The notes: generated by a model from the sequence alone, not told the origin. DNA of 10,488 bases from Bacillota bacterium (GCA_023395695.1 JAEWYJ010000337.1:1-10488); one strand, 5' to 3'. Positions 1 to 6,398 are shown, counted from the first letter of the stretch. Program-made: numbers and translations.

Positions 1-238
1 GAGGTATTGCGTTACGCTGCCGGCCGTCACCGATATGGCGCACGTCAGGTGCTTTTACTGCGGGCCGCCGGGGCCAACGGGTTATGCGGTTTTACGACTC
101 AGACAGGCATCTCGTCGAGGCCGGAGCACTATAACCACGGTGGTGCGTCGCTTTCCGGCAGATGGCCTTACGATATCTCAGGCGGGCGGGCGCACGGGTG
201 TGTCGGAGGCTTATATTCTATCGCACAGGGGGAAATGA
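1..238 (+). pseudogene. VOC/glyoxalase-like protein, frameshifted C-terminal remnant
   Basis: No single frame gives a plausible protein, but two frames carry adjacent pieces of one family. Frame 3 (about 75-130) reads RGQRVMRFYDSDRHLVEAG, which matches the terminal metal-site strand of VOC/glyoxalase-like proteins (typical form RVVRFYDPDGHIIEVGE). Frame 2 then reads VVRRFPADGLTISQ and RTGVSEAYILSH up to a TGA at 236-238, matching the C-terminal helical tail that follows in that family. About 14 bases lie between the two pieces, so a single-base deletion near 121-135 would explain the break. Upstream of about 75 the frame is again unclear, so a second lesion is possible. The 5' end lies outside the window. 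A sequencing error is the main alternative to a real pseudogene. The family match is from memory of the motif. Confidence 0.5.
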
Positions 239-241
239 CGA

Positions 242-436
242 TTGAGTGGACAAAACAGAGCGGACATTAATATCGGTGCGCGGGTCAACATTGTGCTCAA
301 GGCCGATCAGCGCACCGGCAAGATGACCGGGGGCACCGTGGCAAAGATTCTGACCAAGAGCAGCTTTCATCCTCATGGCATTAAGGTCATGCTTCAGGAC
401 GGACAGGTTGGCCGCGTCAAGGAGCTGTTGCTTTAG
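242..436 (+). CDS. ywbE: YwbE family protein (DUF2196)
   Basis: This is a 64-residue protein of the small, uncharacterised YwbE family, found mostly in Firmicutes. The hallmark stretches are visible: RADINIGARVNIVLKADQRTG near the N-terminus, then a T.SSFHPHGIKV block and LQDGQVGRVKELL at the end. Length agrees with the family. The molecular function is unknown; the compact beta-rich, basic sequence suggests an RNA- or nucleic-acid-binding fold, which is only inference. The start is TTG at 242, chosen because AGGGGGAA (227-234) sits 7 bases upstream and RADI.. is the usual family beginning. The ATG at 235 is in another frame. The gene begins 3 bases after the stop of the VOC remnant, so the two were probably once co-transcribed. 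A strong hairpin follows at 493-529. Confidence 0.88.
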   Translation: MSGQNRADINIGARVNIVLKADQRTGKMTGGTVAKILTKSSFHPHGIKVMLQDGQVGRVKELLL

Positions 437-492
437 CCCGCGGGCCTCTGCTGCTGCGCTATGCGCATTGCGACGACCGTGCATAACGCTTT

Positions 493-529
493 CGGGCTTT
501 TGCCTCGCGAGGCAAAAGCAATAAGCCCG
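493..529. terminator. Strong inverted repeat after ywbE, possible terminator
   Basis: Positions 496-519 form a perfect 24-base palindrome (GCTTTTGCCTCG and its complement). An alternative outer stem CGGGCTT (493-499) with AAGCCCG (523-529) can stack on the inner TTGCCTCG/CGAGGCAA arms. The element lies between ywbE and the LUD gene. There is no clear T-run after it on the + strand, so it may be a weak or bidirectional terminator, or another kind of structured element. Confidence 0.45.
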
Positions 530-570
530 GCAAACCGGACTGCCGATAATTTTAAGGGAGCATTCAAACT

Positions 571-1191
571 GTGATGCAGGCAAGGGTACAAAAAGCTATT
601 CAAAATTTACAGCGCCACAACATGGGCGCATATTATGTCGCGTGTCCTGAGGCGCTGCTTTTGCTGCTGTCCACCCTGCTGCGCGCGGGGGAAACAGTCA
701 GCTGCGGCGACTCTCTGACGCTTGAGCAAACAGGCGTACTCCATTTTCTGCGCAGCGGGCCTTACCAATTCTTAGATAAGTTTAAGTCGGGGCTTACCTC
801 CGAAGATAAGCGGGAGATTTATCTTCAAAGCTTTCGGGCCGACACTTTTTTCACCGGCGTCAACGCTGTTATTACAGACGGCAGGCTGTTTAATATTGAC
901 GGTAACGGCAGCCGTGTCGCACCTATGCTCTACGGCCCGGGGCAGGTTATTGCCGTGGTCGGAACCAACAAGCTGACCGATACGCTTGAGGAAGCCGTTC
1001 ACCGTGCCAGACAAACGGCAGCCCCGCTGGACGCCAAACGCTTAGGCAAGCAAACGCCCTGCGCCACGCTGGGGCGCTGTGTGGACTGCAGTCACCCGCA
1101 GCGCATCTGCAACGATTTTGTGCTGATAGCCGGCCAGTTTGTTAAAGCGCGTATCAAGGTTATTTTTATAGACGGCGATTACGGATTCTGA
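571..1191 (+). CDS. LUD domain protein (LutC/YkgG-like, lactate utilization family)
   Basis: This 206-residue protein belongs to the LUD (DUF162) family, which includes LutB and LutC of the lactate-oxidation complex; many stand-alone clostridial members have no proven role. The diagnostic core is at about 90-134: ADTFFTGVNAVITDGRL, then NIDGNGSRVAPMLYGP and VIAVVGTNKL. It is followed by AAPLDAKRLGKQTPC. Four cysteines at 164, 170, 173 and 180 (C-x5-C-x2-C-x6-C) could bind metal or simply be structural. I chose GTG at 571 because AAGGGAG (554-560) is 10 bases upstream; ATG at 574 is the alternative. There are no lutA or lutB partners nearby, so a role in lactate oxidation is not supported by context. 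It appears to be a single gene, since ywbE is separated from it by a hairpin. Confidence 0.85.
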   Translation: MMQARVQKAIQNLQRHNMGAYYVACPEALLLLLSTLLRAGETVSCGDSLTLEQTGVLHFLRSGPYQFLDKFKSGLTSEDKREIYLQSFRADTFFTGVNAVITDGRLFNIDGNGSRVAPMLYGPGQVIAVVGTNKLTDTLEEAVHRARQTAAPLDAKRLGKQTPCATLGRCVDCSHPQRICNDFVLIAGQFVKARIKVIFIDGDYGF

Positions 1192-1244
1192 CACAGTCAA
1201 AACGCCGCTTTGCGCCGCGTGCCGCAGCGACAATATATTGCCGC

Positions 1245-1273
1245 TTGACACAGAGTAAAAAGTGTGCCATATT
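1245..1273 (+). promoter_or_regulatory. Sigma-A-type promoter of the candidate ncRNA
   Basis: A perfect -35 TTGACA (1245-1250), a 17-base spacer and a -10 CATATT (1268-1273, 4 of 6 matches) preceded by an extended -10 TGC (1265-1267). The predicted start is about 1280-1281, exactly where the closing stem of the downstream RNA begins. Confidence 0.65.
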
Positions 1274-1410
1274 TAAGAAAATAATAAGGAGGCGTGTTGA
1301 TGTCCGTGTTGTCTGTTATGGTGAGCTCTAATTAAATAGAGCTGCAAAGCGTGTAGCCTTACGAGGGGGAACTTCTCCTCTGGTTTGGGTTACCCTTTTG
1401 CGGAACATGC

Positions 1411-1439
1411 CTGACAGACTGCTTCAACTGCCTTAATAT
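1411..1439 (+). promoter_or_regulatory. Possible second promoter toward mutS2
   Basis: CTGACA (1411-1416), a 17-base spacer and TAATAT (1434-1439) make a passable -35/-10 pair. Transcripts would start near 1446 and run through the large hairpin at 1490-1547 into mutS2. It overlaps paired bases of the candidate ncRNA, so the resemblance may be fortuitous. Confidence 0.3.
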
Positions 1440-1473
1440 AAAAGCGCGACAAGTTTTGCTTGGCCGCGCTTTT
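1440..1473 (+). terminator. Terminator hairpin ending the candidate ncRNA
   Basis: AAAAGCGCG (1440-1448) pairs perfectly with CGCGCTTTT (1465-1473), and CAAG (1450-1453) with CTTG (1459-1462) inside. The A-run and T-run at the two ends would let it act on either strand. Confidence 0.7.
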
Positions 1474-1489
1474 GATAGATTGGCTTTTT

Positions 1490-1547
1490 GCCCGCAGGGA
1501 GCAACTGCACTGACAGGTGTGGTGTATCCTTGCGGGCTTTTATTTTT
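1490..1547 (+). terminator. Large intrinsic terminator upstream of mutS2
   Basis: GCCCGCAGGGA (1490-1500) pairs with TCCTTGCGGGC (1527-1537), 11 bp with one G-U. An inner helix joins ACTGCAC (1504-1510) with GTGTGGT (1517-1523) around a 6-base loop. It is followed by TTTTATTTTT (1538-1547). It lies only 50 bases before the mutS2 start, so it either ends upstream transcripts or attenuates mutS2. Confidence 0.8.
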
Positions 1548-1569
1548 AGCGCCGCAAACAGGCGGCGCT
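1548..1569 (+). repeat. GC-rich hairpin in the mutS2 leader
   Basis: AGCGCCGC (1548-1555) pairs perfectly with GCGGCGCT (1562-1569) around a 6-base loop. It follows the T-run of the terminator directly and ends 16 bases before the mutS2 Shine-Dalgarno site (1586-1591). No T-run follows, so it is probably not a terminator; it may stabilise or shape the leader. Confidence 0.45.
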
Positions 1570-1597
1570 TGCAGACTTTTACAAGAAGGGGTTCTAT

Positions 1598-3529
1598 ATG
1601 AATTCGCATTATAAAACGCTTGAATTTGATCAGATATTAAATATGCTGTCTGAAAATGCACTTTCAGATGCCGCAAAAACCCGTTGCCTTGCGCTGGCAC
1701 CCAGCCTGAAGCAGGCGGAGGTCCGCCGCTGGATGGACGAAACCACACAGGCCCGGCGCATTTTGGAGCAGGCCGGAACGCCGCCCCTCTCGCCAATGGT
1801 GGAACTGCAAAAGGTGCTCAGTCTCGTGCAGGCCGATGCCATGCTGCTGCCCGAGCAGCTTGAGCAGGTGCTCGCTTTTCTGACCGCCTGCCGCAGACTG
1901 CGCGCCTATTTAAAAAGGGCCGAATCGACCGAGTCAGCCCTCGCGTGGTATGGCACAGCCATTGATCCGCTTGAAGAAATAGAGCGGGAGCTGTTGCGCT
2001 GCATCAGGAGCGGCGCGCTTGAGGATCACGCTTCCGACGCCCTTTGCGACATCCGTCGCCGGCAGCTTGCCGCCACCGACCAGATTAAGGCGAAGCTGGA
2101 GGCTTTGCTGCGCAAAAATAAGGGCTGGTTTTCCGAGAGCTTTATCTCGGTGCGCGGCGGGCGCTATACACTGCCGGTTAAGCGCGAGCATAAAAACGAC
2201 GTAACAGGCACAGTAGTAGAGCGCTCCAACACCGGGGGCACCTGCTTTATCGAGCCCGCCTCGGTAGGCCGGCTGCAGTCAGCGTTGCATGCGCTTGAGG
2301 TGGAAGAGGACAGTGAGATTCGACGCATTCTCTACACGCTGACCGCGCTGGTCAGCGACCATTTACCGGCTTTAAAACGCAACGCCGAAACGATGCAGAC
2401 GCTGGACTTTCTGTTTGCCAAGGGCAAGCTGAGCCTGACCATGCAGGCTATTCCGGTGGGCATTACAACCGACCGGCGTATCCGGCTTGTCGGCGCACGG
2501 CATCCGCTGCTGGACAAAGCGTCAGCGGTTCCGCTTAATTTTGCAGCAGGCGGCGAGACCTCCGGCGTCGTTATTACCGGCCCGAACACCGGAGGCAAGA
2601 CCGTTGCGCTTAAAACGGTGGGGCTGCTCTCACTAATGGCGCAAAGCGGCCTGCACCTGCCCGTTGAGACGGACAGCAGCCTTTGCATGCATAATCTGGT
2701 ATTGTGCGACGTGGGTGACGGGCAGAGTATTTCCGAAAATCTCTCCACCTTTTCGGCCCATATTAAAAATGTGCTGGATATTCTGCGTCAGGCGACCGGC
2801 GAGTCGCTGGTGCTGCTGGATGAACTCGGCTCCGGCACCGACCCCGCCGAGGGCATGGGCATTGCGGTGGCAATTCTTGACGCACTTTGCGCCAAGGGCT
2901 GTTTGTTTGCCGCCACCACCCACTACCCTGAAATTAAAGCCTATGCCGCCAATACGCCGGGGCTTATAAACGCCCGTATGGCCTTTGACCGGGAAAGCCT
3001 AAGGCCGCTTTACCGCCTTGAAATGGGGGAGGCGGGCGAAAGCTGCGCGCTGTATATTGCCGAACGGCTCGGCATGCCGCAAGCCATGCTCAGGCGCGCC
3101 CGCGAGGCAGCCTATGCCGGACAGCCCGTCCAAGGCGAACCGACGCCCCAGCTGCACAAAAATACCGACAGCTTTGGCAAGGCGACGGCGCCAAAAATTG
3201 TGGCACAAAAGGCACCGCAGGCCACACGCCGCTGCGATACGTTCCAGATTGGGGACAGCGTTCTGGTCTACCCCACAAAGGAGACCGGCATTGTTTACGC
3301 CTGCGCCAACGACCGGGGCGAAATTGGCATTCAGGTCAAGGGGATTAAAAGACTGATTAACCATAAGCGCGTTAAGCTACAGGTGCCGGCAAGTGCACTT
3401 TACCCCGCGGATTACGACCTTTCAATTGTTCTTGACACGGTAGAAAACCGCAAAGCGCGCCGTATTCTGGAGCGGCGGCATCAGGAGGGTAACATGATTA
3501 TTATTAAAAAAGGAGAGCAACAGCCATGA
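1598..3529 (+). CDS. MutS2-type ATPase lacking the Smr domain
   Basis: This 643-residue protein has the MutS2 layout: an N-terminal region opening with KTLEFDQIL, a helical clamp/lever region (FISVRGGRYTLPVKRE near 182-198), and a MutS-family ABC ATPase. Walker A is GPNTGGKT (328-335), Walker B is LVLLDELGSGTDP (from 404, acidic pair D408/E409), and ATTHYPEIKA carries the switch histidine. A KOW-like barrel follows (QIGDSVLVYP from 550). Full MutS2 is about 780-790 residues and ends in a Smr nuclease domain; here the chain instead ends in a basic segment, YDLSIVLDTVENRKARRILE (606-625). In Bacillus, MutS2 has been linked to recombination suppression and rescue of collided ribosomes. With no Smr domain this one should lack that nuclease function. 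AAGGGG (1586-1591) lies 6 bases before ATG. The stop overlaps the GNAT start. A MutS-related paralogue rather than true MutS2 is possible. Confidence 0.85.
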   Translation: MNSHYKTLEFDQILNMLSENALSDAAKTRCLALAPSLKQAEVRRWMDETTQARRILEQAGTPPLSPMVELQKVLSLVQADAMLLPEQLEQVLAFLTACRRLRAYLKRAESTESALAWYGTAIDPLEEIERELLRCIRSGALEDHASDALCDIRRRQLAATDQIKAKLEALLRKNKGWFSESFISVRGGRYTLPVKREHKNDVTGTVVERSNTGGTCFIEPASVGRLQSALHALEVEEDSEIRRILYTLTALVSDHLPALKRNAETMQTLDFLFAKGKLSLTMQAIPVGITTDRRIRLVGARHPLLDKASAVPLNFAAGGETSGVVITGPNTGGKTVALKTVGLLSLMAQSGLHLPVETDSSLCMHNLVLCDVGDGQSISENLSTFSAHIKNVLDILRQATGESLVLLDELGSGTDPAEGMGIAVAILDALCAKGCLFAATTHYPEIKAYAANTPGLINARMAFDRESLRPLYRLEMGEAGESCALYIAERLGMPQAMLRRAREAAYAGQPVQGEPTPQLHKNTDSFGKATAPKIVAQKAPQATRRCDTFQIGDSVLVYPTKETGIVYACANDRGEIGIQVKGIKRLINHKRVKLQVPASALYPADYDLSIVLDTVENRKARRILERRHQEGNMIIIKKGEQQP

Positions 3530-4140
3530 GTACAGGAATGATGCTTCGCCCTGAAGCCGGGGCGGATTATTGCGCAGTGGAGCGTCTGACCCGGGACGCC
3601 TTTTGGGATATCTACAAGCCCGGCTGCGACGAACATCTGTTGGCGCACAAGCTGCGTGACGCCGGTGCATTTTTGCCGCAGCTTGACTATGTGGCGGTAC
3701 AAAATGATTGCATTGTGGGGAATATTATGTATTCTGCGGCACAGGTGCGCGACGATGATGGGCACGTGCACCCGGTGCTGACCTTTGGGCCACTGAGCGT
3801 GCTGCCCGCCTGCCAGGGGCAGGGCATCGGTTCCGCGCTGGTACTGCATACGCTGAATATAGCCCGCGCGACCAAATACCCCGCCGTTATCATCTTTGGT
3901 AACCCCGGTTTCTACCACCGGTTTGGGTTTAAAAGTGCCGGCCGGTTCGGCATAACCACCCAGACGGGCGACAGCTTTGACGCCTTTATGGCGCTGCCGC
4001 TTTATGAAAATGCATTGGGCGGCATCTCCGGCCGTTTTTACGAGGATGATGTGTTTCAGGTCGATCCGATAGAACTGGCTGAATTTGACCGGGGCTTTCC
4101 GTACCGCGAAAAGCATATTACCGATACGCAGCTTAAATGA
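3526..4140 (+). CDS. GNAT family N-acetyltransferase (YhbS-like)
   Basis: This 204-residue protein has the Gcn5-related N-acetyltransferase fold, transferring an acetyl group from acetyl-CoA to an unknown amine. The acetyl-CoA pyrophosphate loop is QGQGIGSAL (97-105), preceded by the beta-4 strand LTFGPLSVLP (85-94). The segment IIFGNPGFYHRFGF (122-135) is typical of the YhbS-like (COG3153) branch. The C-terminal part (about 150-204) is a family extension with no motif I can assign. The ATG overlaps the mutS2-type stop (ATGA, 3526-3529), and AAAGGAG (3508-3514) sits inside the end of that gene, so translation is probably coupled. ATGs at 3538 and 3541 are later alternatives. A hairpin begins 5 bases after the stop. 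The pairing with a MutS2-type gene does not reveal the substrate. Confidence 0.88.
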   Translation: MSTGMMLRPEAGADYCAVERLTRDAFWDIYKPGCDEHLLAHKLRDAGAFLPQLDYVAVQNDCIVGNIMYSAAQVRDDDGHVHPVLTFGPLSVLPACQGQGIGSALVLHTLNIARATKYPAVIIFGNPGFYHRFGFKSAGRFGITTQTGDSFDAFMALPLYENALGGISGRFYEDDVFQVDPIELAEFDRGFPYREKHITDTQLK

Positions 4141-4144
4141 TGCC

Positions 4145-4182
4145 GTTTTGCCAACATAAAAACGAGACAAAATTGGCAGAAC
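4145..4182 (+). terminator. Hairpin just after the GNAT gene
   Basis: GTTTTGCCAA (4145-4154) pairs with TTGGCAGAAC (4173-4182), 10 bp with one G-U and an 18-base loop. It starts 5 bases after the stop codon. Only TGTTCT follows, so it may be a weak terminator or an mRNA 3'-end stabiliser. Confidence 0.4.
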
Positions 4183-4201
4183 TGTTCTGTGGCTTTCAAC
4201 G

Positions 4202-4230
4202 CACGGGGCGCAGATAGACCGGCGCCCGTG
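4202..4230. repeat. GC-rich inverted repeat in the convergent gap
   Basis: CACGGGGCGC (4202-4211) pairs with GCGCCCGTG (4222-4230), a 9-bp stem with one bulged G and a 10-base loop. No T-run follows on either strand. It is the second of three hairpins between the converging genes. Confidence 0.35.
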
Positions 4231-4297
4231 AAAAGGGCAACGCAGCCAGGCAAAAACGAGCCGCCAGAACCGTTTAGCTTTCTGTTGGTTGCACTAC

Positions 4298-4341
4298 ACA
4301 ATGGCCGCGCCGTCGCAAAAGCAAAACGGCGCGGCCATTGT
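4298..4341. terminator. Long perfect hairpin between convergent genes
   Basis: A 16-bp perfect stem: ACAATGGCCGCGCCGT (4298-4313) with its exact complement (4326-4341), and a 12-base loop. It stands 22 bases from the stop of the - strand oxidoreductase and would block transcription from either side. It lacks a classic T-run, so Rho-independent ending is plausible but not certain. Confidence 0.55.
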
Positions 4342-4362
4342 AATACGACTGGCGAAAAAAGC

Positions 4363-5427
4363 TTACCGGTTATATTTTCTGTTAAACGATAATCGCCCGG
4401 GACACTTATCGGCGTCGATACGCCACATGCAGGTGCGGCAGTATAGGCAGCTGCCTGTGTCGTGACCCGCCTGGGCGTCGTTAGCCCAATTGGGGTTTAC
4501 CAGCGAGCCGCGTCCAATATCCACCATATCAACACCGGTCTCGCCCCGTATTTGCTCGGCAAGCTGGGCCGACGTAATTTCTCCAACAGCAAAAACCGGC
4601 ACCGAAACGTGCTTTTTAATTTCTGCCGCCGCATAAATACGGTCGCTAAACGGGTAATTTTCAGGCTTGAACGGCTCAGAGCGCTGGTCAAATCCGTAGG
4701 AAACATCGAGAAAATCCCCCCCGTTTTCTGCAAATTTAACCGCGTTGGCAATGCCGTCTGCCAGCGTAGGCTCAAACGCGCCAAGCCGAATACCAATAAT
4801 AAACGACGCCGGCGTCCGGCGGCGAATCTCCCGAATAATCTCCAATGCGAACAATGCGGGGTTTGCGCCATAGGCGTCGGTACGTCGGTTCACCTCGCGG
4901 TTAAGAAATTGCGAAATCAGATAATTATGGCACGCGTGCAGTTCCACGCCGTCATAACCGGCGTGTGCCGCCCGCACTGCGGCATCTGCAAACGCCTGCT
5001 GCAGGGTGTGCAGCTCTTCAAGCGTCATCGCACGGGCCTGCCTTATTTCTTCCCTTACAGTGCAGGTAATGTCGCTGGGGCAGACGGCATCCGCCAACAA
5101 ACCGAAAGCACCGGCGTGATGTATTTCGACCAGAATGGGCGTCCCGTGCCGGTGCACGGCGTCGGTAATTTTTTTAAGCCCCTCAATCTGGCCGTCTTCC
5201 CAGATGCCCAGCTGCGAGTCGGCCAGGCGGCCGTCTCTGGCGATGCAGGTGGCCTCCTGAATAATCAGCCCGGCGCCCCCCTGGGCCAGCTCCCGGTAAT
5301 GCTCAATGTGCCGGTCGGTCACGTAGCCGGTATCGTCCGCCCAACGGTAGACGACCATTGGCGGGACGGCAATCCGATTTTTAATAGTCAGGTTGCGAAG
5401 CTTTAGCGGTTCAAATAACAGACGCAT
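4363..5427 (-). CDS. NADH:flavin oxidoreductase, Old Yellow Enzyme family
   Basis: A 354-residue single-domain TIM-barrel flavoprotein, expected to use FMN and NAD(P)H to reduce activated C=C bonds. The N-terminus LFEPLKLRNLTIKNRIAVPP is the classic family opening. The substrate/flavin motif HACHNYLISQFL (164-175) corresponds to the usual HGAHGYLLSQF, giving H164, H167 and Y169, followed by NRRTDAYG. VDMVDIGRGSLVNPNW (299-314) is the phosphate-binding end. The C-terminus holds C327, C330, C333 and C342 (C-x2-C-x2-C-x8-C). Dienoyl-CoA reductases have a 4Fe-4S motif there but with wider spacing, and they continue into FAD/NAD domains that are absent here. I chose ATG at 5427 because AGGAG lies 9 bases upstream and the family alignment starts there; an in-frame extension to 5562 has no family sequence. 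It is not close-packed with yaaA (227 bases), so it is probably transcribed separately. Confidence 0.9.
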   Translation of the reverse strand: MRLLFEPLKLRNLTIKNRIAVPPMVVYRWADDTGYVTDRHIEHYRELAQGGAGLIIQEATCIARDGRLADSQLGIWEDGQIEGLKKITDAVHRHGTPILVEIHHAGAFGLLADAVCPSDITCTVREEIRQARAMTLEELHTLQQAFADAAVRAAHAGYDGVELHACHNYLISQFLNREVNRRTDAYGANPALFALEIIREIRRRTPASFIIGIRLGAFEPTLADGIANAVKFAENGGDFLDVSYGFDQRSEPFKPENYPFSDRIYAAAEIKKHVSVPVFAVGEITSAQLAEQIRGETGVDMVDIGRGSLVNPNWANDAQAGHDTGSCLYCRTCMWRIDADKCPGRLSFNRKYNR

Positions 5428-5654
5428 AAGAGGTTTCTCCTTTTCAAAAATATTTACAGGCTTTCCCGGTACGGCCCGCGGCTTTAAAAGACCGCGCATC
5501 GCTTTTACAGCCAAGCTGGCGGGAAAGGTTGGAGCCGCAAAAACAGCAACGCCGTCACGCACAAAATGAGCTGCCCGGACGGATGGATTCTGATGGGTTT
5601 AGCTATGTATAGTCGCCTGTTTTACCGTATCGGTTCCTGTTCAAGGGCGGAAAT

Positions 5655-6398
5655 TCATACCTTGATAAACACCAGCCTGTTGTCGGTGGAATGTGCCGGC
5701 GCATAAGCATACCCCAGCTGGTTAAAAGCCCGCATGTCCGCCGGCGTGGTGATGTTATGCTCCGCCAAAAAACGCACCATCTGCCCCCGTGCCATCTTGC
5801 ACAGCGTGCCCTTTTCAACCAGCTTTCCGTTGTGCCATTCCCCAAAAACGCAAGAAACAAGGCGCATACCCTCAGGCATATAAGCGGTTACCGCCCGGCT
5901 GTATTCTTTAGAGGCAAGGTTCAGAATAAAGTCCGTCTCGCCGCAAAGCTGGTCGGCCAGCTTGCTGCCCCAAAAGGCGTAAAGATCCTTACAGCCGCCA
6001 ACCGCAAGCCCGGCCTGCATTTCAAGCCGGTAGGGAACCACACCGTCAAAGGGGCGCAGCAGCCCATAGAACCCCGATAGAATACGCAAATGCCGCGCAA
6101 TATAGTCAAAGTGCCCATCCTCAAAGACGCCCGGGGCCATGTAGCGGTATTGTATACCCTCATAGGCAAGAATGGCGGGGGTCAGGTTCTTTTCCAACGC
6201 CATTGCGTTGAGGCGCTGTATGTTGAGTGCGGCAATAGCGTCGTTACAGTTCCAAAGCGCCTTTAATGCCTCAGGCCCCATGCGCTGAAGCGCGCGCCGG
6301 ATCATATCCGCTTCGGGCAGAAAACGCGGCAATGCATTAAACGCCAAACTGTCGGTATCCACGTTCATCTTTTTTGCGGGGGATATAATAATTCTCAT
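5655..6398 (-). CDS. yaaA: Peroxide stress protein YaaA (DUF328/UPF0246)
   Basis: This 247-residue protein matches YaaA throughout and has the family length. In E. coli YaaA is an OxyR-controlled protein that limits free iron and protects DNA and proteins during peroxide stress; its fold includes a helix-hairpin-helix-type DNA-binding part. Visible landmarks are IISPAKKM (4-11), AFNALPRFLPEA (19-30), FYGLLRPFDGVVPYRLEM (110-127), LNLASKEYSRAV (159-170) and KMARGQMVRFLAE (201-213). The start overlaps the stop of the DUF6933-type gene by 4 bases, so the two are translationally coupled in an operon led by the ATPase gene. No clear terminator is visible between its stop and the oxidoreductase gene. 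No peroxide-regulator site is recognisable at the operon promoter. Confidence 0.93.
   Translation of the reverse strand: MRIIISPAKKMNVDTDSLAFNALPRFLPEADMIRRALQRMGPEALKALWNCNDAIAALNIQRLNAMALEKNLTPAILAYEGIQYRYMAPGVFEDGHFDYIARHLRILSGFYGLLRPFDGVVPYRLEMQAGLAVGGCKDLYAFWGSKLADQLCGETDFILNLASKEYSRAVTAYMPEGMRLVSCVFGEWHNGKLVEKGTLCKMARGQMVRFLAEHNITTPADMRAFNQLGYAYAPAHSTDNRLVFIKV

Larger units (their letters stand above)
1281..1473 (+). ncRNA. Candidate structured ncRNA of about 195 nt, family not recognised
   Basis: The segment folds by eye into a rod closed by long-range pairing. The closing stem is 1281-1289 with 1431-1439 (8 of 9 pairs). Further helices are GTTGA 1296-1300 with TCAAC 1424-1428, GTCTGT 1311-1316 with ACAGAC 1414-1419, and GCGTGT 1349-1354 with ACATGC 1405-1410 (one G-U). 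A 7-bp hairpin AGCTCTA/TAGAGCT (1324-1343) sits in the 5' half, and weaker hairpins lie at the tip (1363-1380, 1387-1395). The closing stem starts at the predicted transcription start and ends one base before a terminator hairpin at 1440-1473. Length and rod shape recall 6S RNA, but the main internal loop is very lopsided (32 bases against 3). I do not recognise riboswitch or T-box consensus motifs. A mutS2 leader is the alternative. The pairing is seen; function is inferred. Confidence 0.5.

Noticed and set aside
1300..1335. Micro-ORF of 11 codons (MSVLSVMVSSN) with a perfect AAGGAGG 7 bases upstream
   Set aside because: The peptide has no leader-like run of regulatory codons, and its Shine-Dalgarno bases (1286-1289) are paired in the closing stem of the candidate ncRNA. 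It may still be a leader peptide if the RNA model is wrong.
1281..1597. T-box or known riboswitch leader for mutS2
   Set aside because: I find no T-box antiterminator consensus and no recognisable TPP, SAM, cobalamin, FMN, lysine or ZTP signature by eye.
1359..1796. 145-codon open frame on the - strand over the ncRNA and mutS2 start
   Set aside because: Covers terminator hairpins and the 5' end of mutS2 in antisense, with no domain signal.
4462..5406. 314-codon open frame on the + strand
   Set aside because: It lies wholly antisense to the well-supported Old Yellow Enzyme gene and has no family motifs; it is a shadow frame.
5428..5562. In-frame N-terminal extension of the oxidoreductase
   Set aside because: The residues match no family sequence, and a proper Shine-Dalgarno site serves the ATG at 5427.
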